Below are positions 1 to 7,726 of a stretch of DNA of 64,000 nucleotides, piece after piece (position 1 is the first letter of the stretch; each line of letters opens with the position of its first letter). The DNA is from Allochromatium vinosum DSM 180 (GTDB taxonomy: Bacteria > Pseudomonadota > Gammaproteobacteria > Chromatiales > Chromatiaceae): assembly GCF_000025485.1 (NCBI RefSeq), contig NC_013851.1, positions 1,775,154 to 1,839,153 of the forward strand, in the 5' to 3' direction. The translations under genes and the position numbers were made by a program. A model generated the notes under the pieces. That model was not told the DNA's origin. It ran no database searches and saw only the letters and a list, made by a program, of their open reading frames with translations.

Positions 1-60
1 GTGATCCACTCGGGCGGCGTACCGGCCCCGGATCAGATACGCGCCTGGATGCGCGACTGA
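1..60 (+). CDS. 3' end of an unidentified upstream gene (partial)
   Basis: Frame 1 is open from the window edge to a TGA at 58-60 and encodes 19 residues ending in RAWMRD. It runs in the same direction as the nuclease gene that starts 24 bases later, so the two could be co-transcribed. Too little is present to name a family, and the open frame could be chance. Confidence 0.35.
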   Translation: MIHSGGVPAPDQIRAWMRD

Positions 61-84
61 TCCGGCCGGATGGAGGGGGCGGCC

Positions 85-1239
85 GTGAAATTCCTCCATA
101 CCGCCGACTGGCAACTCGGCAAACCCTTTGCCCGGATTCCGGATCCCGACAAACGGCGCCGGCTCCAACAGGCACGCCTGGACGGCCTGGAACGGCTCGC
201 CGCGATCGCCCGTCGTGCGGAGGCGCGGTTCATCCTGGTCGCGGGCGATCTGTTCGACTCGCCCAGTCCGGCGCGTTCACTGGTCTCGGCGACCTTCCAT
301 GCCATCGGCGCGATGCGCCTTCCGGTCGTCGCCATCCCCGGCAACCATGATTTCGGCGGACCGGGCGGCCCCTGGGAGCAGGCGTTCGTGCAGCAGGAAA
401 TGGCCGCGCTGGCGCCGAACTTCAGCATCCTCACCGAGGAACGGCCTCTGGTGCTCGACGAGGCCGTGATCCTGCCGGCGCCGCTGCGTCAGCGCCATGT
501 CGCGCACGATCCGACCGGCTGGATCGGCCGGGCCTGTGACGCGCTGCCCGCTGATCGGCCGTGGATCGTGCTGGCGCATGGCAGTGTGCAGGGGTTCGGT
601 TCGGCGGATGAGGAGCAGGGCGCCACCACCTACAATCGGCTCGATCTGAGCCGGCTGCCGGACGGTCAGATCGACTATATCGCGCTCGGCGACTGGCACG
701 GGCTGAAGTCGATCGATCCCAGGATCTGGTATTCGGGCACTCCCGAGATCGACGGCTTTCCGAAGGGCGAGGGCCATCGGCCCGGACATGCGCTGCTGGT
801 CGAGGTCGCACGTGGCGTCGCCCCCCAGGTCGAGGCGGTGGCGACAGGCGCGATTCGCTGGGAACGGATCGGTTTCCACTTCGACGCCGAGTCCTCGCTC
901 GCCCAGCTCGAACGACTCTTCGACGACCGGCTCGGGAGTGGCGCAGAGGGCGCGCTGTTGCACCTGGATCTGAGCGGACAGTTATCGATCGGCGAGCGGC
1001 TGGCGCTCGAGCAGCGGCTGGCGACCTGGGAGGCGCGGCTCATTTGGCTCAGGGTCAATGATCAGGTGCGCGAAACGCCGTCCGAGGACGAGATCGAACG
1101 CTTGACCCAGCGCGCCGACGATCCGCTGACGGCGCGTGTCGCCCGGCGTCTGCTGGCCGAAACCGCGAGCGCGGATGCCGAAATCGCCGCCATCGCCCGG
1201 CTCGCTCTGCGCGAACTCTACCAAGCCGCCAACGCCTGA
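85..1239 (+). CDS. YhaO/SbcD-like DNA repair metallophosphoesterase
   Basis: A 384-residue calcineurin-like phosphoesterase of the SbcD/Mre11/YhaO group, expected to be the Mn2+-dependent nuclease partner of the ATPase encoded next to it. Visible metal-binding motifs are HTADWQLGK near the N-terminus, VAGDLFDS, GNHDFGG, LAHGS and the D-W-H triad in ALGDWHGL. I chose the GTG at 85 because a GGAGGGGG ribosome site lies just before it; an ATG at 70 would overlap that site. The C-terminal ~130 residues form a helical and capping region. The YhaN-like gene follows 14 bases after the stop, the usual pairing for this family. A role in DNA end processing or double-strand-break repair is inferred from the family. 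Confidence 0.85.
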   Translation: MKFLHTADWQLGKPFARIPDPDKRRRLQQARLDGLERLAAIARRAEARFILVAGDLFDSPSPARSLVSATFHAIGAMRLPVVAIPGNHDFGGPGGPWEQAFVQQEMAALAPNFSILTEERPLVLDEAVILPAPLRQRHVAHDPTGWIGRACDALPADRPWIVLAHGSVQGFGSADEEQGATTYNRLDLSRLPDGQIDYIALGDWHGLKSIDPRIWYSGTPEIDGFPKGEGHRPGHALLVEVARGVAPQVEAVATGAIRWERIGFHFDAESSLAQLERLFDDRLGSGAEGALLHLDLSGQLSIGERLALEQRLATWEARLIWLRVNDQVRETPSEDEIERLTQRADDPLTARVARRLLAETASADAEIAAIARLALRELYQAANA

Positions 1240-1253
1240 ACGGATTCCCCGCC

Positions 1254-3233
1254 ATGAAGCTCGTCTCGCTCCGGGTTCGTCATTATCGTCTCCATCGCGA
1301 ACAGCAGATCGCGTTCGATCCCTCGCTGACCCTGATCGGGGGGGCGAACGAGACCGGCAAGAGCACCCTGGTCGAAGCGGCGCATCGCGCGCTCTTCCTC
1401 AATCATCGCCGCACCGGGCAGGATCTCGCGGCCATGCGCTCGCGACAGAGCGGGGAGGCGCCTGAGGTCGAACTCGTCTTCGAGCAGCATGGTCGTCCGT
1501 ACCGGCTGCTGAAGCGATTCAGCGGAGCACGCGGTCATGCCGAGCTGATGCGTCTGGACACGGCCGAACGCTGGCAGAGTGCCGAAGCCGAACTGGCCTT
1601 GGCGGCCGTGTTGGGCTATGCCGAGCCGGTGTCGTCCAATCAGGTCCCGTCGCAGTGGGCGCATCTCTGGATCTGGCAGGGGGCGGCGGGCGTCGATCCG
1701 ACCGGTCAGATCGAGCGCGAACAGACCGCCTTGCTCGAACGGCTGCAAGCCCAGGGCGGAACGGCCGTCATGCAGTCGGCGCTGGACGCGCGCTTGGGCG
1801 AGCGGTTTCTCGCCGCCGTCGAGCAGACCTTCACCTCGGCCGGCAAACCGCGAGCCGGCTCTGCCTTGAAGCAGGCCGAGACAGCGCTGCAATCGGCCCG
1901 GCAGCGCTTCGAGACCTGTCAGGCCCGCACCGAGGCACTGGCAACGGCCAGACGCGATCATGCGCAGGCGCTACAGCGACGCGCCGAGGCGGCCGAGGCC
2001 ATACCCCGACTCGAAGCCCGGATCACGGAACTCAGATCAAAACTGGACGAGGCGCAGCGTCTGGCCCAGCAAAGCGCCGCACTCAAGCGATCTCTCGACG
2101 AGACCACCAGGCATTATGACGACCTGATCACGGCGGATCGCAAGCTTTGCGCACTGACCGGGACGGCACAGGACTCCGACACCCAGCATCCATTCCATAC
2201 CGAATCGGATGGACCGCCGGTCGAAGCGGAAACACCGGCCATCCGACCGAATGCCACAATCCTCGAATGGATTTCCGGCTCCGGGCCGGTCATGCTCGAC
2301 GGCGAGCCGTTGCAGCCCGGCACGACCCGGCTCATCACCACGGCGAGCGAGCTACGGATCGGCGACAACCGTTTCCGCATCCAGCCGCAAGCCGTCGAGC
2401 ATCCCGACAGCACCGAAGACAACGCAGCTCGCTTGGCCGCCGCACTTCAGACCCTGCTCGAACTCCACGGCGATGAGACCCAGCGCCGGACCCGGATCGC
2501 CGACGCCCTGAAGGAGAAAACCCGTCTGGAGCAGGAGATACGTGATCTCGATGAACGTCTGGCCGCACTGCACCCCGACCGCCTGACCGCTGAACTCGCC
2601 AGTCATCAAGCTTCACTGAAGATCCGGCAAGACGCCCTGGACGAGGCCAAACAGCGGATCGCCGCGACGCTTGCGCTACTCCAGCGCGATGGTGCCACCG
2701 ATCCCTACGCCGACCAGCGTGAAGCGCACGCGGATCTGGAACGCATGGAAGAGACCCACAGGACTCAGCTGCGCCGCGCCAAGGCCGTGCAGCGTCTGGC
2801 CGAACTGTTCCGCGAGGAGCAGCAGCCGCTCTCGGAGCGCTTCACCGAGCCGCTGATCGGGACGATCGGCGACTATCTGGCGTGTCTGTTCGGTCCCGAG
2901 GGCCGCGCCGCGCTGAAGCTTCAGGATGGCGTTTTCCAGGGACTCGAACTCATTCGCCCGGCCGGTCCGTTCGACTTCGATGTACTCAGCGGCGGCACCC
3001 GCGAACAGCTCGCCGCCGCCGTGCGGCTGGCCATCGCCGAGGTGCTGGCAGCCAATCATGGCGGCAGCCTGCCGCTCGTCTTCGACGATGCCTTCGCCAA
3101 TAGCGATCCCGAGCGCATCCAGTCGCTGCACCGGATGCTGGAACTCGCGGCCCGTCGCGGCTTGCAGATCATCGTCCTCACCTGCAACCCCGCTGACTAT
3201 TCGAGCCTGGGGGCACGAACTATCCTGCTCTGA
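1254..3233 (+). CDS. YhaN/SbcC-like AAA ATPase with shortened coiled coil
   Basis: A 659-residue SMC/Rad50-type ATPase. The N-terminal lobe has Walker A GGANETGKST (about residues 29-38). The C-terminal lobe has the ABC signature LSGGTREQ, a Walker B LPLVFDDAFA and an IIVLTCN switch strand. Heptad-like helical stretches lie around residues 200-290 and 390-500. No zinc-hook CxxC is seen at the apex. Instead, residues about 335-385 are strand-rich and contain a short FHA-like pattern (LDGEPL, then LRIGDNRFRI). It is shorter than Bacillus YhaN as I remember it. It sits 14 bases behind the nuclease gene and probably forms an SbcCD-like complex with it. Confidence 0.82.
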   Translation: MKLVSLRVRHYRLHREQQIAFDPSLTLIGGANETGKSTLVEAAHRALFLNHRRTGQDLAAMRSRQSGEAPEVELVFEQHGRPYRLLKRFSGARGHAELMRLDTAERWQSAEAELALAAVLGYAEPVSSNQVPSQWAHLWIWQGAAGVDPTGQIEREQTALLERLQAQGGTAVMQSALDARLGERFLAAVEQTFTSAGKPRAGSALKQAETALQSARQRFETCQARTEALATARRDHAQALQRRAEAAEAIPRLEARITELRSKLDEAQRLAQQSAALKRSLDETTRHYDDLITADRKLCALTGTAQDSDTQHPFHTESDGPPVEAETPAIRPNATILEWISGSGPVMLDGEPLQPGTTRLITTASELRIGDNRFRIQPQAVEHPDSTEDNAARLAAALQTLLELHGDETQRRTRIADALKEKTRLEQEIRDLDERLAALHPDRLTAELASHQASLKIRQDALDEAKQRIAATLALLQRDGATDPYADQREAHADLERMEETHRTQLRRAKAVQRLAELFREEQQPLSERFTEPLIGTIGDYLACLFGPEGRAALKLQDGVFQGLELIRPAGPFDFDVLSGGTREQLAAAVRLAIAEVLAANHGGSLPLVFDDAFANSDPERIQSLHRMLELAARRGLQIIVLTCNPADYSSLGARTILL

Positions 3234-3318
3234 GGCCGAGATCGAACGACACCCCATGTCGAGCGCGCTTCAACTGCGCTTTACTTGTCGATACGGATTT
3301 TCGATCGAGTCACGGCCC

Positions 3319-4605
3319 ATGTGGATCAAACGTCTGCCGCTGTTCATCCTGCTTCTGTCGCTCTGGCCGGCCGGACTGCTCGCCGCACCGGCGCCGGGTT
3401 CCGATCTCACGCCGAGCGCCGTGGGCGAAGCGCGCGTCACGCTCCAACTCTTCTGGTCGCGTAACTGCCCGCACTGCCGCGCCGCGCTGGCCTTCATCGA
3501 AACCCTGCGCGAGCGTGAACCCTGGCTCGACATCCAGACCTTCGAGCTGACCCAGGATCGCACCAATCTTCAGCGTTATGTCGAGCAGGCACGGGCACTG
3601 GGGGAGGAGGCGCGATCCGTACCGGCCTTCTTCCTCTGCGGGCGCATGCTGACCGGATTCGACAACGCGGAGGGCATGGGGCAACAGCTGCTGGGGCTGG
3701 CGCGTTTCTGTCGAACGCTTGGTGGGACGTCAGCCGGTTGGATCGGTGCGGGCGGGTCGGCTCTGGAGACCTCCACCGCGATCGACCTGCCGCTACTGGG
3801 CCGGGTCGACGCCAACCGGCTGTCTCTGCCTGCGCTGACACTGGTGCTCGCCTCGCTCGACGCCTTCAATCCCTGCGCCTTCTTCGTGCTGCTGTTCCTG
3901 CTGAGCCTGATGGTCCATGCCCGAGGACGCGGACGCATGCTGCTGGTCGGCGCGACCTTCGTCGTCTTCTCGGGGCTGGTCTATTTCCTGTTCATGGCCG
4001 CCTGGCTCAACCTGTTCCTGGTCGTCGGCGGGGCGGCCGTGGTGACGACCGTCGCCGGTCTGATCGCACTCCTGATCGGCGGACTGAACATCAAGGACTA
4101 CTTTCTGTTCAAGCAGGGTCCGACCCTGTCGATCCCGGATCAGGCCAAGCCCGGACTCTTCGCCCGAATGCGCGGGCTGATCGCCGCCGATCACCTCGGG
4201 ACGCTCCTGTTCGGCACGGCCACCCTGGCGCTGGCGGCCAACAGCTATGAGCTGCTCTGCACCGCCGGTTTTCCGATGGTCTTCACGCGCACCCTGACGC
4301 TCCAGCAACTCCCGTCCGCGACCTATTACGGCTATCTGGCGCTCTACAACCTGATCTATGTCCTGCCGCTGCTGGCCATTGTGCTGCTGTTCACCTTCAC
4401 GCTCGGGGCGCGCAAGCTGAGCGAGCCACAGGGCCGCGTCCTCAAGCTGCTCTCGGGGGTCATGATGCTGAGCCTGGGACTGGTCATGCTGCTGGCGCCC
4501 GATCTGCTCAGCGTCTACTGGGTCGGGATCGCGCTGCTGAGCGTCGCGCTGCTGGCGACCTGGCTCATCGCGCGTCTGACCCGTCCCGGGAGGAATCCGG
4601 CATGA
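3319..4605 (+). CDS. Thioredoxin-like / DsbD (CcdA)-type membrane fusion protein
   Basis: 428 residues from the ATG at 3319. A signal-like N-terminus (WIKRLPLFILLLSLWPAG) is followed by a periplasmic thioredoxin or glutaredoxin-like domain with a CPHC motif (about residues 50-53). Then comes a polytopic domain of six or more helices. Its helices carry FNPCAF and ELLCTAGFPM, matching the paired membrane cysteines of DsbD/CcdA electron carriers. The expected role is transfer of thiol reductant across the inner membrane, with the periplasmic CXXC as acceptor. The frame stays open upstream to 2926, but that stretch lies inside the ATPase gene, and the signal peptide fixes the likely start. The 3' end overlaps the convergent EAL/GGDEF gene by 41 bases. 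Confidence 0.72.
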   Translation: MWIKRLPLFILLLSLWPAGLLAAPAPGSDLTPSAVGEARVTLQLFWSRNCPHCRAALAFIETLREREPWLDIQTFELTQDRTNLQRYVEQARALGEEARSVPAFFLCGRMLTGFDNAEGMGQQLLGLARFCRTLGGTSAGWIGAGGSALETSTAIDLPLLGRVDANRLSLPALTLVLASLDAFNPCAFFVLLFLLSLMVHARGRGRMLLVGATFVVFSGLVYFLFMAAWLNLFLVVGGAAVVTTVAGLIALLIGGLNIKDYFLFKQGPTLSIPDQAKPGLFARMRGLIAADHLGTLLFGTATLALAANSYELLCTAGFPMVFTRTLTLQQLPSATYYGYLALYNLIYVLPLLAIVLLFTFTLGARKLSEPQGRVLKLLSGVMMLSLGLVMLLAPDLLSVYWVGIALLSVALLATWLIARLTRPGRNPA

Positions 4606-6394
4606 CGTACGCCGAACCGTTCGGTTCGCGCTGGAGCACCAGCCCGGAAGGACTCTGTTTGGCCGCATGCTTGAGTTGGGCGATGGTGCGGCCGAGCTCG
4701 TCGCCGTCGCTGTAGTCGTCACCCGGACGGATCTCCAGCAGCGCCAGACTACAGCGCATCAGCGGCATCTCGCGGAGCTGACCGTAGCGATCCCTGGCCT
4801 GGAGATGGCCGCGCCGGCGATCCTCGGGGTCGTAGAGGCTCTGGACGTCGATCCGGAACTTCTCCAGCAGCCATTCGAGCCGCTTCAGCACTCGGGTCAG
4901 CGGCGCGTCCTGAATGCCCGCGAAGAAGTCGTCCCCGCCGACATGCCCGACGAACCAGCCGTGCTGTTCCAGCTCGGCGCGCAGCAGGTCGGCGAAGAGC
5001 TGGATGGCGCGATCCCCACGCCGAAAGCCGTAGTAGTCGTTGAACGCCTTAAAGTTGTCGAAGTCGATGTAGGCCAGATGCCAGGCGTGATCGCGCTCGC
5101 TGATCGCCCGCGAGACATAGCGATGGATGGGGTTGTTGCCGGGGAGCTTGGTCAGAGGGTTCTGATCGCGTGCCACGGCCAGGTTCTTCTGCTCGACGAG
5201 CTTGAGCAGTGAGGTCGCGGAGATGAACCCCTGATAGCGTCCATCGCGGGTGATGAGGATCCCGGCGGTGTCGGAGGCCGCCGAATAGGCTTCCAGCAGC
5301 CGATCGATGGGATCATGGATATCGACCAGCGGACAGGGCTGAACGAAGTCGCACACTTGGCGCGCAAAGGCACGATTGACGATGAGGTCACGCCCATAGG
5401 CCGAATAGATGAAGTCCTTGATGTCGGATTCGTGCACCAGTCCGAGCGGCCGCTCGGCGTCGTCGAGCACCGGGACGATGTGATGCTGCTTGTCGCGCCG
5501 TAGCGCCTCGAACAACCGCGCGATACCCTCGCTGACGCGGATCGGCGGAATGGACTCCAGGAAGGATTCGATCAGCCCCAGATCGCCGGGCAGTTCGCGC
5601 TGGTTGCGTTGGTGGATCTCGGCGACCAGGGTGTAATCGGGGAGTAGGGCGCCCGGATCGAGCTGGGGCCGTGCGATCAGATGACCCTGAGCCAGATCGC
5701 AGCCGATCTCGCGGCAGGTCAGGAGCTCGCCCTCGGTCTCGATTCCCTTGGCGATGACCTGGACGTTGAGCTGATGGGCCAGTTGCACCGTGTTGGCGAC
5801 GATCGAGCGTTTGCGGTGATCCGTGTCGATCCCCTGGACGAGGACGCGATCGAGCTTGATGTGGTCGGGCGGGTGCTCATAGAGCCGGCGCAGTCCGGAG
5901 TGCCCGTCGCCGAAGTCATCGATGGCGATATGGAGTCGGTGCCGGCGATAGCCGGCGATCATGGCCCCGAGGTTGGGATGGAGGCTATGATCGACGCGCC
6001 GGGAGAGTTCGAGACAAAGATTGTCGGGTCTCAAGCCGGGCGGCACGAGCCATTCGAGCGTACATCGTCCATGATCGGTGTCGATCAGATGCGGGTCGAG
6101 ATTGAAGAACAGCCGGTAGCGCGGCGCGTTCGGCAACGCCGCAAAACGGCTGACCGCCAAGGTGCCGAGCATCGCATCCAGCGCGGCCGAGAGGTTCAGG
6201 GTCCGGGCCTGATCGAGCAGGGCATGGACGGTTGCGAATCCCAACCGATCCCAGCCGCGCAGCAGCGCCTCATAACCGAAGACGCTGCCGGTGTGGATGT
6301 TGACGATGGGTTGCAGGGCATAGGTCAGGGTGTCGCGAGCCTGGATCATGAACTCGCTTGCCTGATCGCGCTTCGATGTGGATTGTGCGTGCAT
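4565..6394 (-). CDS. EAL-CBS-GGDEF cyclic-di-GMP signalling protein, degenerate motifs
   Basis: 609 residues from the ATG at 6394; a GTG at 6430 is an alternative start. The N-terminal EAL domain (about 20-260) keeps YEALLRGW, AIDDFGDGHS and IKLDRV. However, the usual second glutamate of the E-x-x-E motif is missing (LCLELSRR), and the AEGVE motif reads AKGIE. Two CBS motifs follow (about 275-400). The C-terminal GGDEF-like domain has GGDDF in place of GGDEF. Absence of key glutamates in the EAL domain suggests lost phosphodiesterase activity. GGDDF may still be a cyclase or may only bind GTP. CBS domains commonly bind adenosyl ligands. No membrane segment or receiver domain is visible, so it is probably cytosolic. 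Confidence 0.85.
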   Translation of the reverse strand: MHAQSTSKRDQASEFMIQARDTLTYALQPIVNIHTGSVFGYEALLRGWDRLGFATVHALLDQARTLNLSAALDAMLGTLAVSRFAALPNAPRYRLFFNLDPHLIDTDHGRCTLEWLVPPGLRPDNLCLELSRRVDHSLHPNLGAMIAGYRRHRLHIAIDDFGDGHSGLRRLYEHPPDHIKLDRVLVQGIDTDHRKRSIVANTVQLAHQLNVQVIAKGIETEGELLTCREIGCDLAQGHLIARPQLDPGALLPDYTLVAEIHQRNQRELPGDLGLIESFLESIPPIRVSEGIARLFEALRRDKQHHIVPVLDDAERPLGLVHESDIKDFIYSAYGRDLIVNRAFARQVCDFVQPCPLVDIHDPIDRLLEAYSAASDTAGILITRDGRYQGFISATSLLKLVEQKNLAVARDQNPLTKLPGNNPIHRYVSRAISERDHAWHLAYIDFDNFKAFNDYYGFRRGDRAIQLFADLLRAELEQHGWFVGHVGGDDFFAGIQDAPLTRVLKRLEWLLEKFRIDVQSLYDPEDRRRGHLQARDRYGQLREMPLMRCSLALLEIRPGDDYSDGDELGRTIAQLKHAAKQSPSGLVLQREPNGSAYVMPDSSRDGSDAR

Positions 6395-6637
6395 GATGGT
6401 TTGCCGCTGTGATTCAGATGCCGGCCTCACCCGGGGCGAAGGCGGGCGCTGGCTCTGAATCCTCTGATGTGAGTCGATTCTGCTCCGACCAAGATGAGTA
6501 GACCAGAGCCTCGTGAAGGATTGATGACCATGTGTCCAGCGTGTGAAAGCGTTCGCACGTGTTGAATTTTCCCCCCAGACCCTTTAGCTTGCCCGCGCTG
6601 GGGCGGTGTTGCCCCGAATCCTAGGGTTGTCCGTCCG

Positions 6638-7660
6638 ATGTCCAGTTCTACTGCCACGCCGGGGCGCGCCGAACAGCGCCCACGGCTCTCGATCGTCATT
6701 CCGCTCTATCAGGAGATCGACAACGTCGAGCCGTTGCTGACGCGGGTGCACGAGGGGCTGGCGGATTATCGCGGCGACTGGGAGCTGATCTGTGTCGACG
6801 ACGGCAGCCGCGACGGCACGGGCGCGCGCCTGCGGACTTGGGCCGAACGCTTGGGTTCCCATGTGCGCGTCATCCAGCTGCGACGCAACTTCGGCCAGAC
6901 GGCGGCCATGCAGGCCGGACTCGACGCGGCGCGCGGCGAGCTGATCGCCACGCTCGACGGCGACTTGCAGAACGACCCGGCCGACATCCCGCGCCTGGTC
7001 GACGAGCTGCTGGAACGCGACCTGGATCTGTTACAGGGCTGGCGGCGCCGGCGTCAGGACGATCTGCTGCTGCGCAAGATCCCCTCGCGTTTGGCCAATG
7101 CGCTCATCGGGCGGGTGACGGGCGTGGCGCTGCATGACTATGGATGCAGTCTCAAGGTCTATCGCGCCGAGGTCATCCGCGAAGTGCGGCTACTCGGCGA
7201 GATGCATCGCTTCATCCCGGTGTGGGTGGCGGCTGTGACCGCACCCGAGCGCATCGGCGAGACCGAGGTCCGCCATCAGGCGCGTCAGTTCGGGGTGTCC
7301 AAGTACGGAATCTCGCGCACCTTTCGGGTGCTGCTCGATCTGCTGGCAGCCTTCTTCTTCCTGCGCTTCGGCGCGCGACCGGGGCACTTCTTCGGGTCCA
7401 TCGGTATCTTCTTCGGTGTGCTCGGCGCGCTGATGATGTCGCACCTGCTGGTGGTCAAGTTCGTCCTGGGCGAATCGATCGGGCAGCGGCCGCTGCTGTT
7501 CACGGCGATCCTGTTTCTCGTCGTCTCGATCCAGTTCCTCACAACCGGCGTGCTCGCCGAGCTGATGACGCGGACCTTCTATGCCGCCGGCGAGCACACC
7601 CATCATCGTATCCGCTGGGAGTCCGATCCCGAGGCGGCTGGCTGGAAGCCGCCGCGATAG
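6638..7660 (+). CDS. Family 2 glycosyltransferase, polyprenyl-phosphate type (GtrB/ArnC-like)
   Basis: 340 residues. The GT-A catalytic domain starts LSIVIPLYQE and has ICVDDGSRDGT, RNFGQTAAMQAG and the metal-binding LDGDLQNDP. Two hydrophobic segments lie near the C-terminus (about residues 245-300: GHFFGSIGIFFGVLGALMM and LLFTAILFLVVSIQFL). This is the architecture of dolichyl or undecaprenyl-phosphate sugar synthases such as GtrB and ArnC. It would load a sugar on a lipid carrier at the inner membrane. The natural user of such a donor, a GT39 transferase, lies at 15603-17249 on the other side of the restriction island. This suggests the two were once neighbours. Confidence 0.85.
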   Translation: MSSSTATPGRAEQRPRLSIVIPLYQEIDNVEPLLTRVHEGLADYRGDWELICVDDGSRDGTGARLRTWAERLGSHVRVIQLRRNFGQTAAMQAGLDAARGELIATLDGDLQNDPADIPRLVDELLERDLDLLQGWRRRRQDDLLLRKIPSRLANALIGRVTGVALHDYGCSLKVYRAEVIREVRLLGEMHRFIPVWVAAVTAPERIGETEVRHQARQFGVSKYGISRTFRVLLDLLAAFFFLRFGARPGHFFGSIGIFFGVLGALMMSHLLVVKFVLGESIGQRPLLFTAILFLVVSIQFLTTGVLAELMTRTFYAAGEHTHHRIRWESDPEAAGWKPPR

Positions 7661-7661
7661 T

Positions 7662-7683
7662 GGTCGCGGTCGGCATCGCGACC
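7662..7683 (+). terminator. Hairpin after the GT2 gene
   Basis: Seven-base-pair stem GGTCGCG/CGCGACC with an eight-base loop, starting two bases after the GT2 stop. No T-run follows, so Rho-independent termination is uncertain. Confidence 0.35.
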
Positions 7684-7726
7684 GTATTCGTCCCCGAAGA
7701 TTCACCCGATCACAAGGAGGCCCCCT

